DNA of 64,000 nt. It comes from Ceriagrion tenellum (Eukaryota > Arthropoda > Insecta > Odonata > Coenagrionidae). Of the stretch, positions 43,660 to 55,291 are shown piece after piece; the stretch's first letter is position 1, and each line of letters begins with the position of its first letter. The notes under the pieces were generated by a model. That model was not told where the DNA came from. It saw only the letters and a list, made by a program, of their open reading frames with translations, and searched no databases. A program made the position numbers and the translations under genes. The DNA lies in contig OY720637.1 of assembly GCA_963169105.1 (NCBI GenBank), positions 59,976,964 through 60,040,963 of the forward strand. Reading direction: 5' to 3'.

Positions 43660-46600
43660 TGTTATCTTCAGGTTAGTGAGTGGTGATGGCCCTGCAGCCG
43701 TTTGTTAGTGGGGGCCAATGGATGCAATGTTTAAATAGATTGGTGTTTTGGGTTCAAATAACAATTAATATATTCTAATCATAGAGTTTTTAGAGCAGCG
43801 ATTGATGTAGATGGAAAGGACATTACATCATCAAACTGTACCCTGGCAACCGATATAACGACCATATTGGTTATCCCAGCTCTTGCCGTACTTTCCTTGA
43901 GATAGAAAGACGGAATGGACGAATCCATGCTTGTAAAGCGAGAAAATCCACCGTCTGTTTGAAATCTAAGGCAGGTAACTGTTGAAGCATATATTGGTTA
44001 CTTAATTCTAAGGCTTTTACTCGATTTTGCGATGGTTTACCCCGCTAATGCATATTATTTATTAATATAAATGAATAAAAAGTGTATGTAAGAAGATTGC
44101 ATATTAGAGAATTTAATCTATGCTGATTTCAAGTAGGTACGTTATTGATGGACAAAATCGTTAAATTGCAAAATTAGCGCGTCAGCCCTTTAGCGCTTAG
44201 GAAAAATCGGGGTTGACGAAGATGGCGGACAAACTACGCCCACATGACAGCTTTTGTCAATGGCTACCACAGAAAGCGCCCTCTCTATCTAATTCTACAA
44301 CTGCAACGAAAACAATGACGTGCGTGAGGCACTCACCTACCGATGCATTTCAATGCGTCTTCATAGTTTTACTCCCTTCCTGGAATAAAATACATTATTT
44401 CAATGTTTTTCATTGAAAATGTTGAAAAAAATCGAATAACTGAAGTTTTAGTACATAGGAACTTTATTCATCAATAGAATGAGATTGAATTAGATTAACA
44501 AAATAATAACGATATCCACAGAATATTCAAGGGAGCTAGAGTAAATACAAGAACAGAAACAGGAATTTTTGTAAAACTCACAATGGCCGCATTTAATTGC
44601 ATAAAGTCCATTGTTGTGATGACGTACGGGAGGCGACAAATGAAAATATTTTCTCTGAGGACACACTTCGTAAGTTTTCGAACAGTTTGAAAATACGCAT
44701 TACAATTCAACCATTCAAATCTACATTTAATGCCAACACATACTATTGTCGCCACACTTTTATTTTAAATACAGAAACGTCGTTCAAGAATTATTATGAT
44801 AACTTTTTATAACCCCACATCCTCGGATGCCGAGAAGTCCTGACAAACTTTATTTATGACGCGCAAGATAGCCGGGTGATTAGTTTGTTTTATTATTTCA
44901 CAGTTTGAAATCCGACCGACCGTGTCATCGAAGCTGTCAGTTGAAGTTCCATTGGATATCAGCGCCACTCAAGTCCTGGCCGCAGCGCCACGCTGTCCAC
45001 CGTGGGAGAGCCATGTAACTAAGTGAACGTTGAACTGCAGGCTCCTCGCGGGCTTTCTCAGAGCCTTTTTGCAGGTGAGTGGGAACAAAATCCATCTCTC
45101 TTTCAATTTGTCGCTCGGTTAGTAGCGTACTGTTCGTCAAAAAAGATCGATAACCTTTTCCACAGCGAAAGGAGGAATTACCTTCAAACCAGCGTCTAAT
45201 ATTTAATTGTTTAAGTAGTGTGGAAAATGCAAACAGCTCTGCGAACTCTCCGTGTTCATAAAAGGTTTTATGGGGCTTCCCCTATTCGTCTGGGTCAAGT
45301 CTTGCAATTGAAGTTCAACCTACTTCCCGACTATCTAGAGCTCCGAAAATTTGCCCGTGGACCCAATTCCGGTGAACTGTAACTGGTTGTAACTAACACT
45401 GCCGCAAATAAATCGTTTAATAGGATATGGGTTGAATACATTACAAAATCACACATGTGAATTATAAAAATTTTAATATCATTACAAGTAATTGAAAACT
45501 AAAAAGTTATAGAGGAACATTTTATGAAACAATCGGCATTTTTTTTTACTTAGAAAACCAGTTTTTACCATGTATTATTTTTTTAAGTTTCTTAAGCAAA
45601 GTCCGATGATCTACGGAAGTGAATATTGACTCAGCCGGAAAATTTTGAATACTTCGCTGGTAATTGTCAAATCCCTGTTCATGTATGTAGGTACCTGCTA
45701 ATTTCATCAATACATGTGAACTGCGAAAAATTTCTCTTAAATTCTACTTCGTGCATGCTTGGTGTCAAATTCTCCCCCTCATACACACACACAAACATGC
45801 GGGTTTCAAGAAATATTTGGAAATGCAAATGAGTGATAACGATAGATAAGGAAAGAGTAGATGGCGTCTTGGGGCACCGAAGTGAAGCATTTTTCTTTCA
45901 GCCAAAAATATTCCTCCAATCCTGGCTCTCTTGCATTGTTTGTCCATAAATAATATGGCTCATTTGCAGCTTTTATGGAAATGATTTCCAGTTTCAATTT
46001 TTATAGATTTGTAATTTCGATGCCTCGAAGATTTTTGTACTAATATCCATGTTTGTGCGGACGAACTGATCTATTCAACATGGCAGATCTATCCGATATG
46101 GCAGATTGTGCATTTCGATGGCTTCAACATCCTCTGGTGATGTTGTACCCGTTTGGTGTCATCTATTCCCTTCTTTGGACGATGGTGAAAACAAATGAAC
46201 GGCAACGAAAAAAGTATCGTCACTTACGGTCGCCCATCTTCAGTGGTGTTTTGAAAGATCTCCGAGTGTCAATTGCTCTCCTCCATGTGATGAACAGATC
46301 GACTCTCAACGCGTCTACATCCATAAGTTTTTGGTGTGCTAGCTGGCGAGAAAATCATTTTCTCTCTAATACTCTATTTAACATCTGTTTTTTTCCACCT
46401 AGTGCTATGCGAGGATTTTTTCTTGAATTATCCGTCTCAAATTTTGAATAGTTTATTTTTACTTCAGTGAGAACAAGTCTCGGATCGTAAAATTTAAAAA
46501 AAATGGAGGAGACGAACGCCTGTACAAGATTTATGATGCATCAGAACGTTGGGATTTCGAAGTGCGTGGTTTTAAATTTGACGCTAAAAACTTCAACGCT

Positions 46601-46664
46601 GTGTTTTTGACTAGGATAATCAACGGCAAGACTTTACATAGATTCTAATCTTATGTGGTGTTAT
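43660..46664. other. Long stretch without assignable genes
   Basis: Several ORFs of 60-132 aa, the longest at 46053-46451 (plus), have no recognised family. No coherent exon set was found. Confidence 0.3.
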
Positions 46665-47227
46665 TTAAGGTAGTTTGAGTGAGATAGTTCCCTAGTCAAA
46701 ATAGAGACCATATTCGAATCATAAGTTTCAATTTCTATCAGCTGTAGGAAACATGAATTTAATATTGCGTCATTAATAGTTCAATGATATACGTTTATAT
46801 GACTGATATTCTAAGCAATTAAATAAAAATATCTGCTTTTAAGTCTTTGATTTGACTCCTTTTTTCGCGCGGCACGTTTAAAACTCCCTCACGACCGTAG
46901 GGTTTTTTCTTGATTCTGAAAATTACCGCTGTGACATTATGATTTATTTTTTTTAATACACGAGGAAACATACTAACTACACACTGTTAATTTTATGACG
47001 AGATCTAGGTGTTGAAAAATCCTCATTTTTTTAATAAGGTCTCTCTGGAGTTCGTACCCGAACCATTGCCCATGTAAAGGGCTAGTATTTTTCGTAAAAA
47101 ATCTCGGATAGTAGTTCGGCAAGGGACTGATATTTTGGTATTTTTGGAAGAGTAAGATGTTTTTCTTTGAAAATAGACCAAATTCATTTATTATTATTCA
47201 TATGTTATTTTGCTCAAACCATCTTAA
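46665..47227 (+). mobile_element. TTAA-flanked MITE (copy 3, both ends intact)
   Basis: TTAAGGTAGTTTGAGTGAGA at the left and TTTTGCTCAAACCATCTTAA at the right give a TTAA duplication and inverted termini GGTAGTTTGAG / CTCAAACCATC. The interior matches 13059-13620. No ORF. Confidence 0.65.
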
Positions 47228-47530
47228 GGGGCTGTATACATCACGACTGAAAACACTTCCGCAGTGGCCTACGCAAATTTATTTTACGACTTTGTCTGGC
47301 CACTTAAAGTAAATCTATATTCGCAGACGTCTGGAGTAAGGATTAATATTTACAATAAGTGTTGTAACTTTTCCCCCTTTTACTGCCTACCTAACTATTT
47401 CGACCCAGGAAGAAACGTGTGATTGTCGTCGAAAATTAGGGGATTGCCGTGGCGCTTAACACGTATATTACTTATAATATTTTCACTTATTGTAAAGAGG
47501 AATTCCTTATCTGTAAGGAGGATCATCAAA

Positions 47531-47761
47531 ATGTTGAACATTGTGTACAATAACGTCACTGTCATTATTTTCCTGAACCCTTGCTGGGCATTTTCCACTG
47601 CACCATCAGTGGCGCTGTTGTCCGGGTCGGGGAGTGGAGGGGAAGGGGAAGATCTCTCCTACGCTACGGTGGAACCTAGAACTAAAAGGGCGTTTTCAGC
47701 CGAGGTATACAGTCGCCTTAAGGTTTGTTTCCCGAGGTACTTCAACTTCATCACTGATTAA
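47531..47761 (+). CDS. Candidate exon of a secreted peptide
   Basis: The ATG at 47531 (CAAAATG context) opens 76 codons. MLNIVYNNVTVIIFLNPCWA looks like a signal peptide. It is followed by SVALLSGSGSGGEGEDLSYA, TVEPRTKR (a dibasic KR site) and AFSAEVYSRLK. The frame closes at 47761, or may splice at AAG|GTTTGT (47722/47723). It lies tail-to-tail with the lipase gene. No known peptide hormone family is recognised. It could be a chance ORF. Confidence 0.25.
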   Translation: MLNIVYNNVTVIIFLNPCWAFSTAPSVALLSGSGSGGEGEDLSYATVEPRTKRAFSAEVYSRLKVCFPRYFNFITD

Positions 47762-47964
47762 TTTATCCTTAGATTAGTCTGTAATAAAAAATGATGTACC
47801 GCCTACTCATCAGCTACGGAATTATTGAGGGACTAGGAGATATGGATATATCTCCGCAACTCTCGGTGGCGTTAAATCTTTGGATATGGTGGAGAGGAAT
47901 AATAAAATTCCATTAAGTCAAAGGAAATTATCCTTCACAGCCTGTTTTTTTTTGTATCTATTTC

Positions 47965-48125
47965 TCACTGATGACCCGTTTCATAATATATTTTGCTGTT
48001 TTCCTTCGTGAAGAGATAGGGTGCCTCCTCTGTCGGACATTGTATGTCTCTGTGCGTCGTTAGTTCGAATCTTCGGGTTTTATTCCCCACGGGTTCAAGC
48101 ATATTCCTCCATAGCAGAGTACTCA
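47965..48125 (-). CDS. PLB1-like: Phospholipase B1-like, last coding exon
   Basis: 161 bp including the TGA at 47967-47965. Acceptor TTGTTTCGTTTCAG|TGAG. The first two bases complete Val, followed by STLLWRNMLEPVGNKTRRFE, LTTHRDIQCPTEEAPYLFTK and ENSKIYYETGHQ. ALWNNMLEPVGxK and CPxxxxPYLxTxxNS are diagnostic of the phospholipase B1 C-terminus. No clear AATAAA follows within about 200 bp. Confidence 0.85.
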
Positions 48126-48389
48126 CTGAAACGAAACAATGACAAAATATTTTAAAACCACGAAACGTTACAGTGAAAATGTAAGTACGTGTAAATGGTT
48201 CGGGTTAGTGAAGATGTAATGGAGATAGACTTATAATAACATTAATAAATTTTCATTCCTCAATTTTCGACGCAACTTTATCAATAAATCATTTCACCAA
48301 ATGTCCAATGTAGACTTTGACACCCCAGTGAATACAATCCGCTCTTTAGGTTAACACCTAAGCATATTTCAAGAGGCAAACACTCATTT

Positions 48390-48639
48390 GACATGACAAA
48401 AAAGAGAGAACTCTTAGTATTCTTTACACTAAAACCTTTAATTCCCGACCCAGGTTTCGATTGCCTTGCGATCATTTTCAAAGATCACGGCCACGGTATC
48501 ACCTTTGAAAATGATCGCAAGGCAATCGAAACCTGGGTCGGGAATTAAAGGTTTTAGTGTAAAGAATACTAAGAGTTCTCTCTTTTAAGTCATGTCAGTC
48601 GTGTCATTCCACAAAGTCACGCCGTCAACCATCAAGTTT
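48390..48639. mobile_element. Fold-back element in lipase intron (12-bp TSD)
   Basis: Direct repeat AAACACTCATTT at 48378-48389 and 48640-48651. Inside, arms 48389-48483 and 48503-48597 pair at a constant coordinate sum with only one or two mismatches over 95 bp, around a 19-nt loop. Each arm contains AAAATGATCGCAAGGCAATC then GAAACCTGGGTCGGGA, a decayed CTGAxxA-stem-GAAAC unit like that of the other fold-backs. TSD length resembles that of the Penelope-like element. Confidence 0.65.
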
Positions 48640-48724
48640 AAACACTCATTTCTCATCTATACAATTCACACACATCCCAGCAAATCACTGGCGCGCGATC
48701 TAAATGTGTCCATACCATCAACAG

Positions 48725-49163
48725 TAAGGGCTGTATTCATAGTCATTACCTGGGTGTCCCCCAGGTGTGGGGGATCCCCTTGGCTCAGAAATGGTATTCA
48801 TAGTCGTTACCCAGGGGACTGTTATCCCCTAACCCTCCCCCAGGCCGTCGATTTCCTGGGTAAGACATGAAGCTTACCCAAAGCTCCCCTAACGCAGTAC
48901 TGCTGCCCACGCGTGGGACGAATGGATACTACTGTACTAATGGCAGTACACGATAATATCAACATCTTTCCATAGTAACGTCTTCTGTTTACAAACACGA
49001 GTACTTATTGAATCACTCTCGTATTCCTCATCATTCAAATTACATAAATATTTAAATAATATTGAAATCATTCTCTCATATTCCTTCAGTCATTTTTCAT
49101 CAACATTTTGCAACAGTTTACTGTATTATTGTTTATCGCGTGCCTGGTTACGGTGAGAAATGA
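48725..49163 (+). repeat. CCCAGG-rich TIR element, truncated copy
   Basis: Matches 52850-53280 closely (GTATTCATAGTCATTACCTG, TCCTGGGTAAGACATGAAGC). It stops where the hAT-like fragment begins, and the right terminus is missing. Confidence 0.6.
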
Positions 49164-49164
49164 G

Positions 49165-49353
49165 CATCAGAACAGCATTCTGTTTGGTCGGCAGAAAGCC
49201 GCCGATAGCCGACGACAGCCGGCACTTCAATCGCTTAAAACTCTCGGGTGCATATCTGATTTACTGTAGTATTTGTATCCGATATCAGTATCTCATCCCA
49301 TGTAACGATCTGCAGATCTTTGGATCCGCAGATCCGATCCGACCATCCCTAGT
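49165..49353 (-). repeat. hAT-like transposon end fragment (copy 2)
   Basis: Near-identical to 72-249; it ends in ATCCGACCATCCCTAG. It directly abuts the truncated TIR element and so may have inserted into it. Confidence 0.5.
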
Positions 49354-49838
49354 CATCACATTAATCATCCCACTCTCCTCTTAATTAACTGCCAATCGCA
49401 ATTAACTCGTTGATCACCGACTGGAACCGTGATCATTAGGAAGGCTTGCATGTTACGAAAGCCTTTGTATTGGTTGAATGTCAGATGATTGATAGTAATT
49501 CACCATTAAAAGTGTCGAAAATGTTCTTTCTTTCCTCACATCTCTCGATAATTCTCTTGTGGAAACGTAGCCGTCCTTTTTATGGGTCAACATTGGAGAA
49601 ATAATTCAGGGCACTTGCTTTTAGCTTGCCAAGGCCAAAAACGTAACAATCTTACGCTTAAGCTTGTAACGCTTAACACTTCTTGATCCGGTGCCTTTTA
49701 AATTTGACTAGCCCTTGGGGCCGGCCATGTTTTGCATTTTTGTTGGGAAGGTACATGTGTACAATTAAATTCACACAACTCCAGAACTAATGTATATTTC
49801 TAAATGAAACTTTCATTCGTTGCATATTATATAACAGA
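49354..49838. other. Intronic, nothing recognised
   Basis: No repeat or coding signal identified. Confidence 0.3.
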
Positions 49839-49908
49839 CCGGACCACGTAAAATACGTGTTTCCGCCACGCTGGTGGCGAAAACACGTATTTTTACGTGA
49901 GCGGACTA
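49839..49908. repeat. Hairpin MITE-like sequence
   Basis: ACGTAAAATACGTGTTTCCG with CCAC pairs with GTGG and CGAAAACACGTATTTTTACG around a GCT loop. Probably a small fold-back or TIR remnant. Confidence 0.55.
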
Positions 49909-50129
49909 TAATGTGTTAAGTCTGTATGGTATGTCTTCTAAGACCATGCTATGTAAGGTAGCCTGAGTCAATAACTCTGATGCAGGCGATATTAGACCGC
50001 GTATGTCTGATTGGAGCATACGATGAAACAGCGCTGAGGATGATGTATTTTGGCTAATCGATGACGTTGAATTGCTAAATAATACTGAGTGTTCTATCAA
50101 TGGGGAACACGCATACATTAGATATGAGG

Positions 50130-50560
50130 TGCAGCATTAAAAAAAAAAACTAGGTTTTGTTAAGCGTATAATGGAAAGGTCCTCGGATGAAAAAGTAAAA
50201 GAAAGATGCTACTTCCTTCTGATTAGACCACACCTTGAATACGCCGCGTGCATTCTCTGACCATTAAGATTTACTTTTGGGACTGGATTGGGATTTACTC
50301 TGGTCATAAAGATTTATAAAAAAATAGTAAAATACAAAGAAAAGCTTCACGCTTCGTTAAAAACTGCTACAAGCGAACGTTTAGTGTTTCAAAACTTTTA
50401 GAGGGATTAAGGTGGGAGCCACTAGAGACTCGGAGGTTACACCCTGGACTTTTAGTTTACTGTCAATAGTGCATGTTTGGTGATCTTCACCCCCTGCCAT
50501 ACACCCACGTGGTGGCTCGCAGGGTATTACTTAGATGTAGATGTACGTAGATGTACTTGA
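50130..50560 (+). pseudogene. CR1-like LINE relic in lipase intron
   Basis: Contains TTAAGCGTATAATGGAAAGG, TCCTCGGATGAAAAAGTAAA, then AAAGAAAAGCTTCACGCTTC, GGGAGCCACTAGAGACTCGG and the tail CCCACGTGGTGGCTCGCAGG with GTAGATGTAGATGTA. Frames are broken. Part of the 3' UTR is missing compared with 11925-12240. Confidence 0.65.
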
Positions 50561-50574
50561 GAAAATCAGAACTG

Positions 50575-50990
50575 GCGTGATTCAGAGCGACACAGAAAAT
50601 ATTATCATGACACTCGCTACATCTCTAGGTCTGACAGACGCGATAAATAAGAGATATACATTGCTGGAAAGACAGGTACAAAAAATCGTTCTTTCCGATC
50701 ACAATAAGCGATCCTAATATAAACTGAGCTCCACTAAATACACTCCCATAGTACATGTCGCCATTTCACCCCCCAAAAACTAATGCCTTACCTTTGGCCA
50801 CACCTCGAATACGCCGCGAGCATTCGGGACCCTAGTCATAAGAATTTAGCCAAAATAATTATGAGAATACAAAGAAAAGCTTCACGCTTCGTTTAGAACT
50901 GCTACGAGCGAAAGTATAGTGTTTCACAACTTTTAGAATGATTTAGGTGGGAGCCCCTAGAGACTCGGAGGCTATACGTTAGGCTTGAGT
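50575..50990 (+). pseudogene. CR1-like LINE pieces, rearranged
   Basis: 50575-50790 is the 3' portion (TTCAGAGCGACACAGAAAAT, AATAAGCGATCCTAATATAA). 50800-50990 is an earlier coding segment (CACACCTCGAATACGCCGCG, GGGAGCCCCTAGAGACTCGG). The order is therefore 3' part then 5' part, meaning two adjacent insertions or a tandem copy. Confidence 0.6.
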
Positions 50991-51279
50991 GCGTGGTACC
51001 CCGCACAATCGAAATCTAAGGCTACAGTCACAATGAATTCGCACTCTTAAGTTGCTTCTTCAAGTTTCTTCTGCACGAGCTTTTGAGGGATTCTAGTACC
51101 AAGAAAATTTTTTTCACAGTATAATGTGGCCGACCTGATCTGGTTGCCGTTTAAACTCCTGTGGCAATGTGCTGCTTCTGGCGACATGGCGAAACTGTTA
51201 ATATTTCAGCATACTGACTTGCAGAGGCGTTATATACTGCAACATACTTCGAAAGTCACTTGCTGAAGGATATTGACAC

Positions 51280-51925
51280 AATAACCTTGCCGGAGAAAAC
51301 TAACAGTTTTGAAGGCTACTTATATGCGACTGAGCGACTATACTAGCGACTGAGAAAGGTATGATAAAAGAATTAGAGCGCGTGCAAAGGATATCCGCTA
51401 GGTTTGTTAAAGGCCGTTATGGTAATGTGTAAGTGTTACGAGCTTAATAGAAGAACTAGGATGGGAATTACTATCACAACGCAGGTTAAAATTTAGGTTA
51501 AACCTTTTAAGTAAATTCGAAACCGATTTGTTCACAGATGACGTTAGGTATATATTAAGAACCCCTGCGTATTATGCTAGGTTTGATCATATTAACAAGA
51601 TTAGAGAGATAGATTGTCGTACCGATAGATTTAAAATGTCATTTTTCCCGCGTACTATAAGAGAAAACAACAGGCAGCGTAGCAAAGGGATAGGTAGGTG
51701 AAATATAGTTAGAATAGTCTGTAGTGCATGATGCATGTAATAACAACCAATAATCCCTTCCTTATGATGTAGATACTAACCATCTAGCTCCATGTGACCC
51801 TATTTTCTAGCATGTCTCCCTTAAATATCCTACTTGCATGGCAATAGTGCATGTTTGGTGATCTTCACCCCATGCCACACTCGTGGTGGCTCGCAGGGTA
51901 TTACGTAGATGTAGATGTATATAAT
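51280..51925 (+). pseudogene. Second CR1/L2-like LINE family relic
   Basis: Frames give IKELERVQRISARFVKGRYG, SLIEELGWELLSQRRLKFRL, ETDLFTDDVRYILRTPAYYA and RFDHINKIREIDCRTDRFKM with FFPRTIRENN. It is related to, but distinct from, the neighbouring copies. The tail CACTCGTGGTGGCTCGCAGG plus GTAGATGTAGATGTA is shared. Confidence 0.65.
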
Positions 51926-52089
51926 GTGGAAGTTTCCTGCATAAATTTGTTTGCTCTATTGAGGATGGAGTTGGTGGTTGGAATACATATACATCTACAT
52001 CAACGAAACGAAGAATACCGTGCAAGCCACCACTAGGGTGTGTGGCACGGGATGATTCCACACCAGGCATGCAGCACGCATCCCAGTTT

Positions 52090-52245
52090 AAATCAGAACC
52101 GCGCACGCGATGCTAGGTGCAGGCCTAAGGCGGTCAGGACAACGGTGCGCAGTCAGACCAGAGACTAGGAGAGTTATACGTCCAAGAACGTACTGCACTA
52201 CTCAAGATACAAGTACTGGTTAATATTATTAATGCGACCAATGAC
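52090..52245 (-). repeat. Fragment related to the 11.8-11.9 kb repeat
   Basis: The reverse complement carries GCAGTACGTTCTTGGACGTA, AACTCTCCTAGTCTCTGGTC and CCGCCTTAGGCCTGCACCTA, paralleling 11780-11910. Confidence 0.4.
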
Positions 52246-52404
52246 TAGTAATACAAGGTACTATGTCATGCAGGAGCTATCTCTTGCCGAATATTTCATG
52301 TGGGGTTGGTAGCCAATAACGATGTTCAGACATTCAGAACAAGTGCAAAACCTACTTTACCCAGTGAGTGTCAAAGTTTCCCAGAACTGATCTATCGCAA
52401 CTAT

Positions 52405-52680
52405 TAATCACTACATTTACCTATCGAACTGAGAACTATATGAACTTGGACCGATCTAAACATTCTAGGCCAGCTTATTCGGATCGCTTGGTTTATCAAT
52501 GCGAAATCGATTGAAATATTTGATTTGAATCGGTTCATATCGATTTGAAATCTCAGACTGGTGGCGAAAGTGGGCCGAGTTAGCCCGCTTCTCATATCCG
52601 ATCCCAATAGCCCATTGCGTTTGCCATACCGAGCTGAACTGGCTAAATCGATCTGAGTTCGATTGGTCACCGTAGTGATT
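52405..52680. mobile_element. ATCGAT-rich MITE (copy 2)
   Basis: CCTATCGAACTGAGAAC at the left and GAGTTCGATTGGT at the right form inverted termini. The interior has GCGAAATCGATTGAAATAT and CATATCGATTTGAAATCTCA. About 85% similar by eye to 63346-63620. The 88- and 131-aa frames across it are not genes. Confidence 0.55.
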
Positions 52681-52849
52681 GTCCTTTATTGTACGTTGAA
52701 AAAATGACATGTCAAATCTATCTGTTAGGCAGTCTATTTCCTTAATCTTAAACCTATGATCGTTTCTACCATAATGGGTTGGCTGTAGAAAAATATGTTG
52801 AACGTCCGGCAATAAATAGTGTACATCAAACTTTTGTAAAAGATTTAGG

Positions 52850-53476
52850 GCCATATTCATAGTCGTTACCTGGGTGTCCCCCAGGTTTGGGGGACCCCTT
52901 GGTTCAGAAATGGTGTTCGTAGTCGTTACTCAGGGGACTACCGTCCCCTAATCCTTCCCCAGGCCGTCGATTTCCTGGGTAAGGCATGAAGCTTACCCAA
53001 AGCTCCCCTAACGCAGTACTACTGCCCATGCATGGGACGAATTGATACCACTGTTCTATAGGCAGTACACGATAATATCAACAACTTTCCATAGTAACGT
53101 CTTCTGTGTACAAACACGGGTATTTATTGAACCACCCTCGCATTCCTCACCATTCACCATACGTAATATTGTAAACATTCTCTCATATTCCTTCAATCAT
53201 TTTTCATCGACATCGTGTAACAGTATACTATATTATTGTTTATAGCGTGCTTGGTTACGGTGAAAAATGAGCATCGAAAACATCGAGAACCATTCAGCGG
53301 AACCGTTCATATGTATTTTTCCGCGGGATTGTTGCCAAACCTCTTACCCAGGCGTCCCCTGACTGGGTGTTACCCAGGTAAGGTTGATGAATCGCTCAGC
53401 GTAGGGGACCCCTAGGTGTTGTGTGGCTATGGGATACCCAGGTAACCCCTAGGAATACTACTATGAATACGGGCAT
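52850..53476 (+). mobile_element. CCCAGG-rich TIR element, complete copy
   Basis: Left GGGCCATATTCATAGTCGTT and right ACTACTATGAATACGGGC are inverted termini. CCTGGGTxxCCCCAGG-like motifs are repeated at both ends. 627 bp, no ORF. Superfamily not determined; no clear TSD. Confidence 0.55.
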
Positions 53477-53607
53477 CAATCTACATTATCCCCTTCAATC
53501 AGATAGAGGTTTCCATCCTAAAGCCATCAACAATTCAGTTCAAAACACTGCTTTGTTTATCGTAACAATTTGTAGCAAATGTAGCGGCCCACCGCTGAAA
53601 TACTTAC

Positions 53608-53794
53608 CGATTGCCATTCCCCTTTGATTTAAATGGATGCAGTCCGGCCCGTTGATGGGATATTTTTGAAACTTCCTGAACATGGTGGGGTCATCCTCCA
53701 TTTCCTCCGAGTGTTTCATGAAATTGGTGAACTGAAGAAATGGCTGCCACTCAACCGTGAAGTCCTTCCGTCCTGTATACCGTTGACTCGATGC
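53608..53794 (-). CDS. PLB1-like: Phospholipase B1-like, exon with catalytic D..H
   Basis: 187 bp. Acceptor CTCCTTGCAG|GCATCG, donor ATCG|GTAAGT (consensus). It encodes ASSQRYTGRKDFTVEWQPFL, the counterpart of the family's RYDxxDDFTVVxQPF. It then reads HSEEMEDDPTMFRKFQ and PINGPDCIHLNQRGMAI, where D..H are the Asp and His of SGNH block V (PDCFHxSxxGH). The usual GH after the His block reads GM here, a small deviation outside the catalytic pair. Confidence 0.85.
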
Positions 53795-54174
53795 CTGCAA
53801 GGAGTGAGGGCTCGTTTGATTGGATGGCGATTCGATGACACCAACAGTCACGTGATCGATTGCAGGGTTCAGCGTGAATGTGAACGAATTCTTATTGGGA
53901 AATGGCATTGAGGTGAATGGAGAGGGCGATTACATTGCTGGCCAATTATCTTTGTCAATCAGCTCTTTGTTCTCTGCAGTTTATTTTGTAAATATTTTCA
54001 AACTGAAGCATGACAACCGAAATAACAACCAAATAGTTTAACACTGCTCCATGAATATACATGACCCGCTCTCTCCTTACTTTCTAATGGATAGCACGAC
54101 GCAATGGACAAATTAACGGATTTCAAGTTGTTAATTGTAAATTACCCGATGTAAAAGGCCCTTGTTGTGCTGTT

Positions 54175-54265
54175 TTCGGGAGTGCGAGTATAAATAAATA
54201 AAATCATTTATGTAATGGTTTACCGCTTTCGGCATTAAAAATTACAGGGTCATCAAATATTTTTA
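54175..54265 (-). repeat. Penelope-tail-like fragment
   Basis: Minus strand TTTGATGACCCTGTAATTTT, then ATGCCGAAAGCGGTAAACCA: a TGATGA-stem-CGAAAGCGG unit resembling the hammerhead-containing tails of Penelope-like elements. Only one arm is present. Confidence 0.25.
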
Positions 54266-55136
54266 AATTTTTTTCTGGAGTGTCTCGACCTAGTTACTGT
54301 TTTATGCCATTTGTGGTATAATGTAAATTATATCTCCTTGCGACAAATATAGCGACTTTTGAGGAAATATTTTCACTAGATGAAGAAAGCTTTTATTGTT
54401 TTTTTTGCTGAAAAACTGATTGCATAGCGATATCGTTTTTTAAAGAAAATGTTGAATTTTCATTCTTTTAATTCGCCTGTGGAGGCCTTCGTATTCTGGT
54501 ACAACGGAGGGATCCCCCATTTCTTTCCGCACTAGTGACACGGGGAGGGGAATTTTCGAGTGGGTATCCCTTTTTTACATTCCGAGGCGAGATTTTTACG
54601 TTCGGACACTATCTAAAATCATAAAAATCTTTGAAATGCTGGTAAAATAGCTTATAAAATTTTTATAATACGTTATGGGATGATTTAAGGGATTCCCCAT
54701 GGGGAAAAGTTGTGAACAAATCAGTTAAATACTAATGTCAATTGAATACCACAAAAATGGAGGAAAAACAATATCACCATCGATTTTTTTAAAGACTTGC
54801 CGTCCATGAGGTCAAGATACAATTATTTATGCGTGGAAGATATGGTCAGAGTTTCCATCCTTTGGCAAAGTTAGTTTCATGTTCATTTTAAAATGTCTTT
54901 TTTCGCAAAAGAGTGATAGTTTACCAACTGTACAGAGATTGTTTCTTATGGCATGAGGTTGTTTTTAAATTAACAGCAAACTAAAACTTTTTACTCGAAT
55001 TTTGCGACTAAATCCGGTCATAATTTGGCAACATAGCCCCGAGCCATTTCACGAACATTTGTAAACCTTCACTTTATATTGAAAGCTCACCTAAGCGTGC
55101 TGGCACAAATAAGACTTTATATTGTTATCATTTTAC

Positions 55137-55291
55137 CAGTTCTTGCTCCTTTTGTTGATACTTCTGGACCAGACGGGACATCTCCATTATCCCTCTCTCC
55201 AACGTGGCCTCTTGAAACAAACAGGGACAGGCTATTATATTTAATAACTTGCAGAAGCTACTTCTGGGCATCCTCGCAGTCATCGTAGTGT
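55137..55291 (-). CDS. PLB1-like: Phospholipase B1-like, exon with CPC segment
   Basis: 155 bp. Acceptor TTACTTTCAG|ACACTACG; its first two bases complete an Asp codon with the previous exon. It reads TTMTARMPRSSFCKLLNIIA, then CPCLFQEATLERGIMEMS and a helix RLVQKYQQKEQEL. The C..CPC pattern and the following Y-Q helix are typical between blocks III and V of phospholipase B1 proteins. Donor CTG|GTAAAA, phase 0. Confidence 0.85.

Noticed and set aside
44937..45185. TCGCTGTGGAAAAGG on the minus strand as a final lipase exon
   Set aside because: Only a loose SLWKR match; the exon at 47965-48125 fits the family motifs and the phase exactly.
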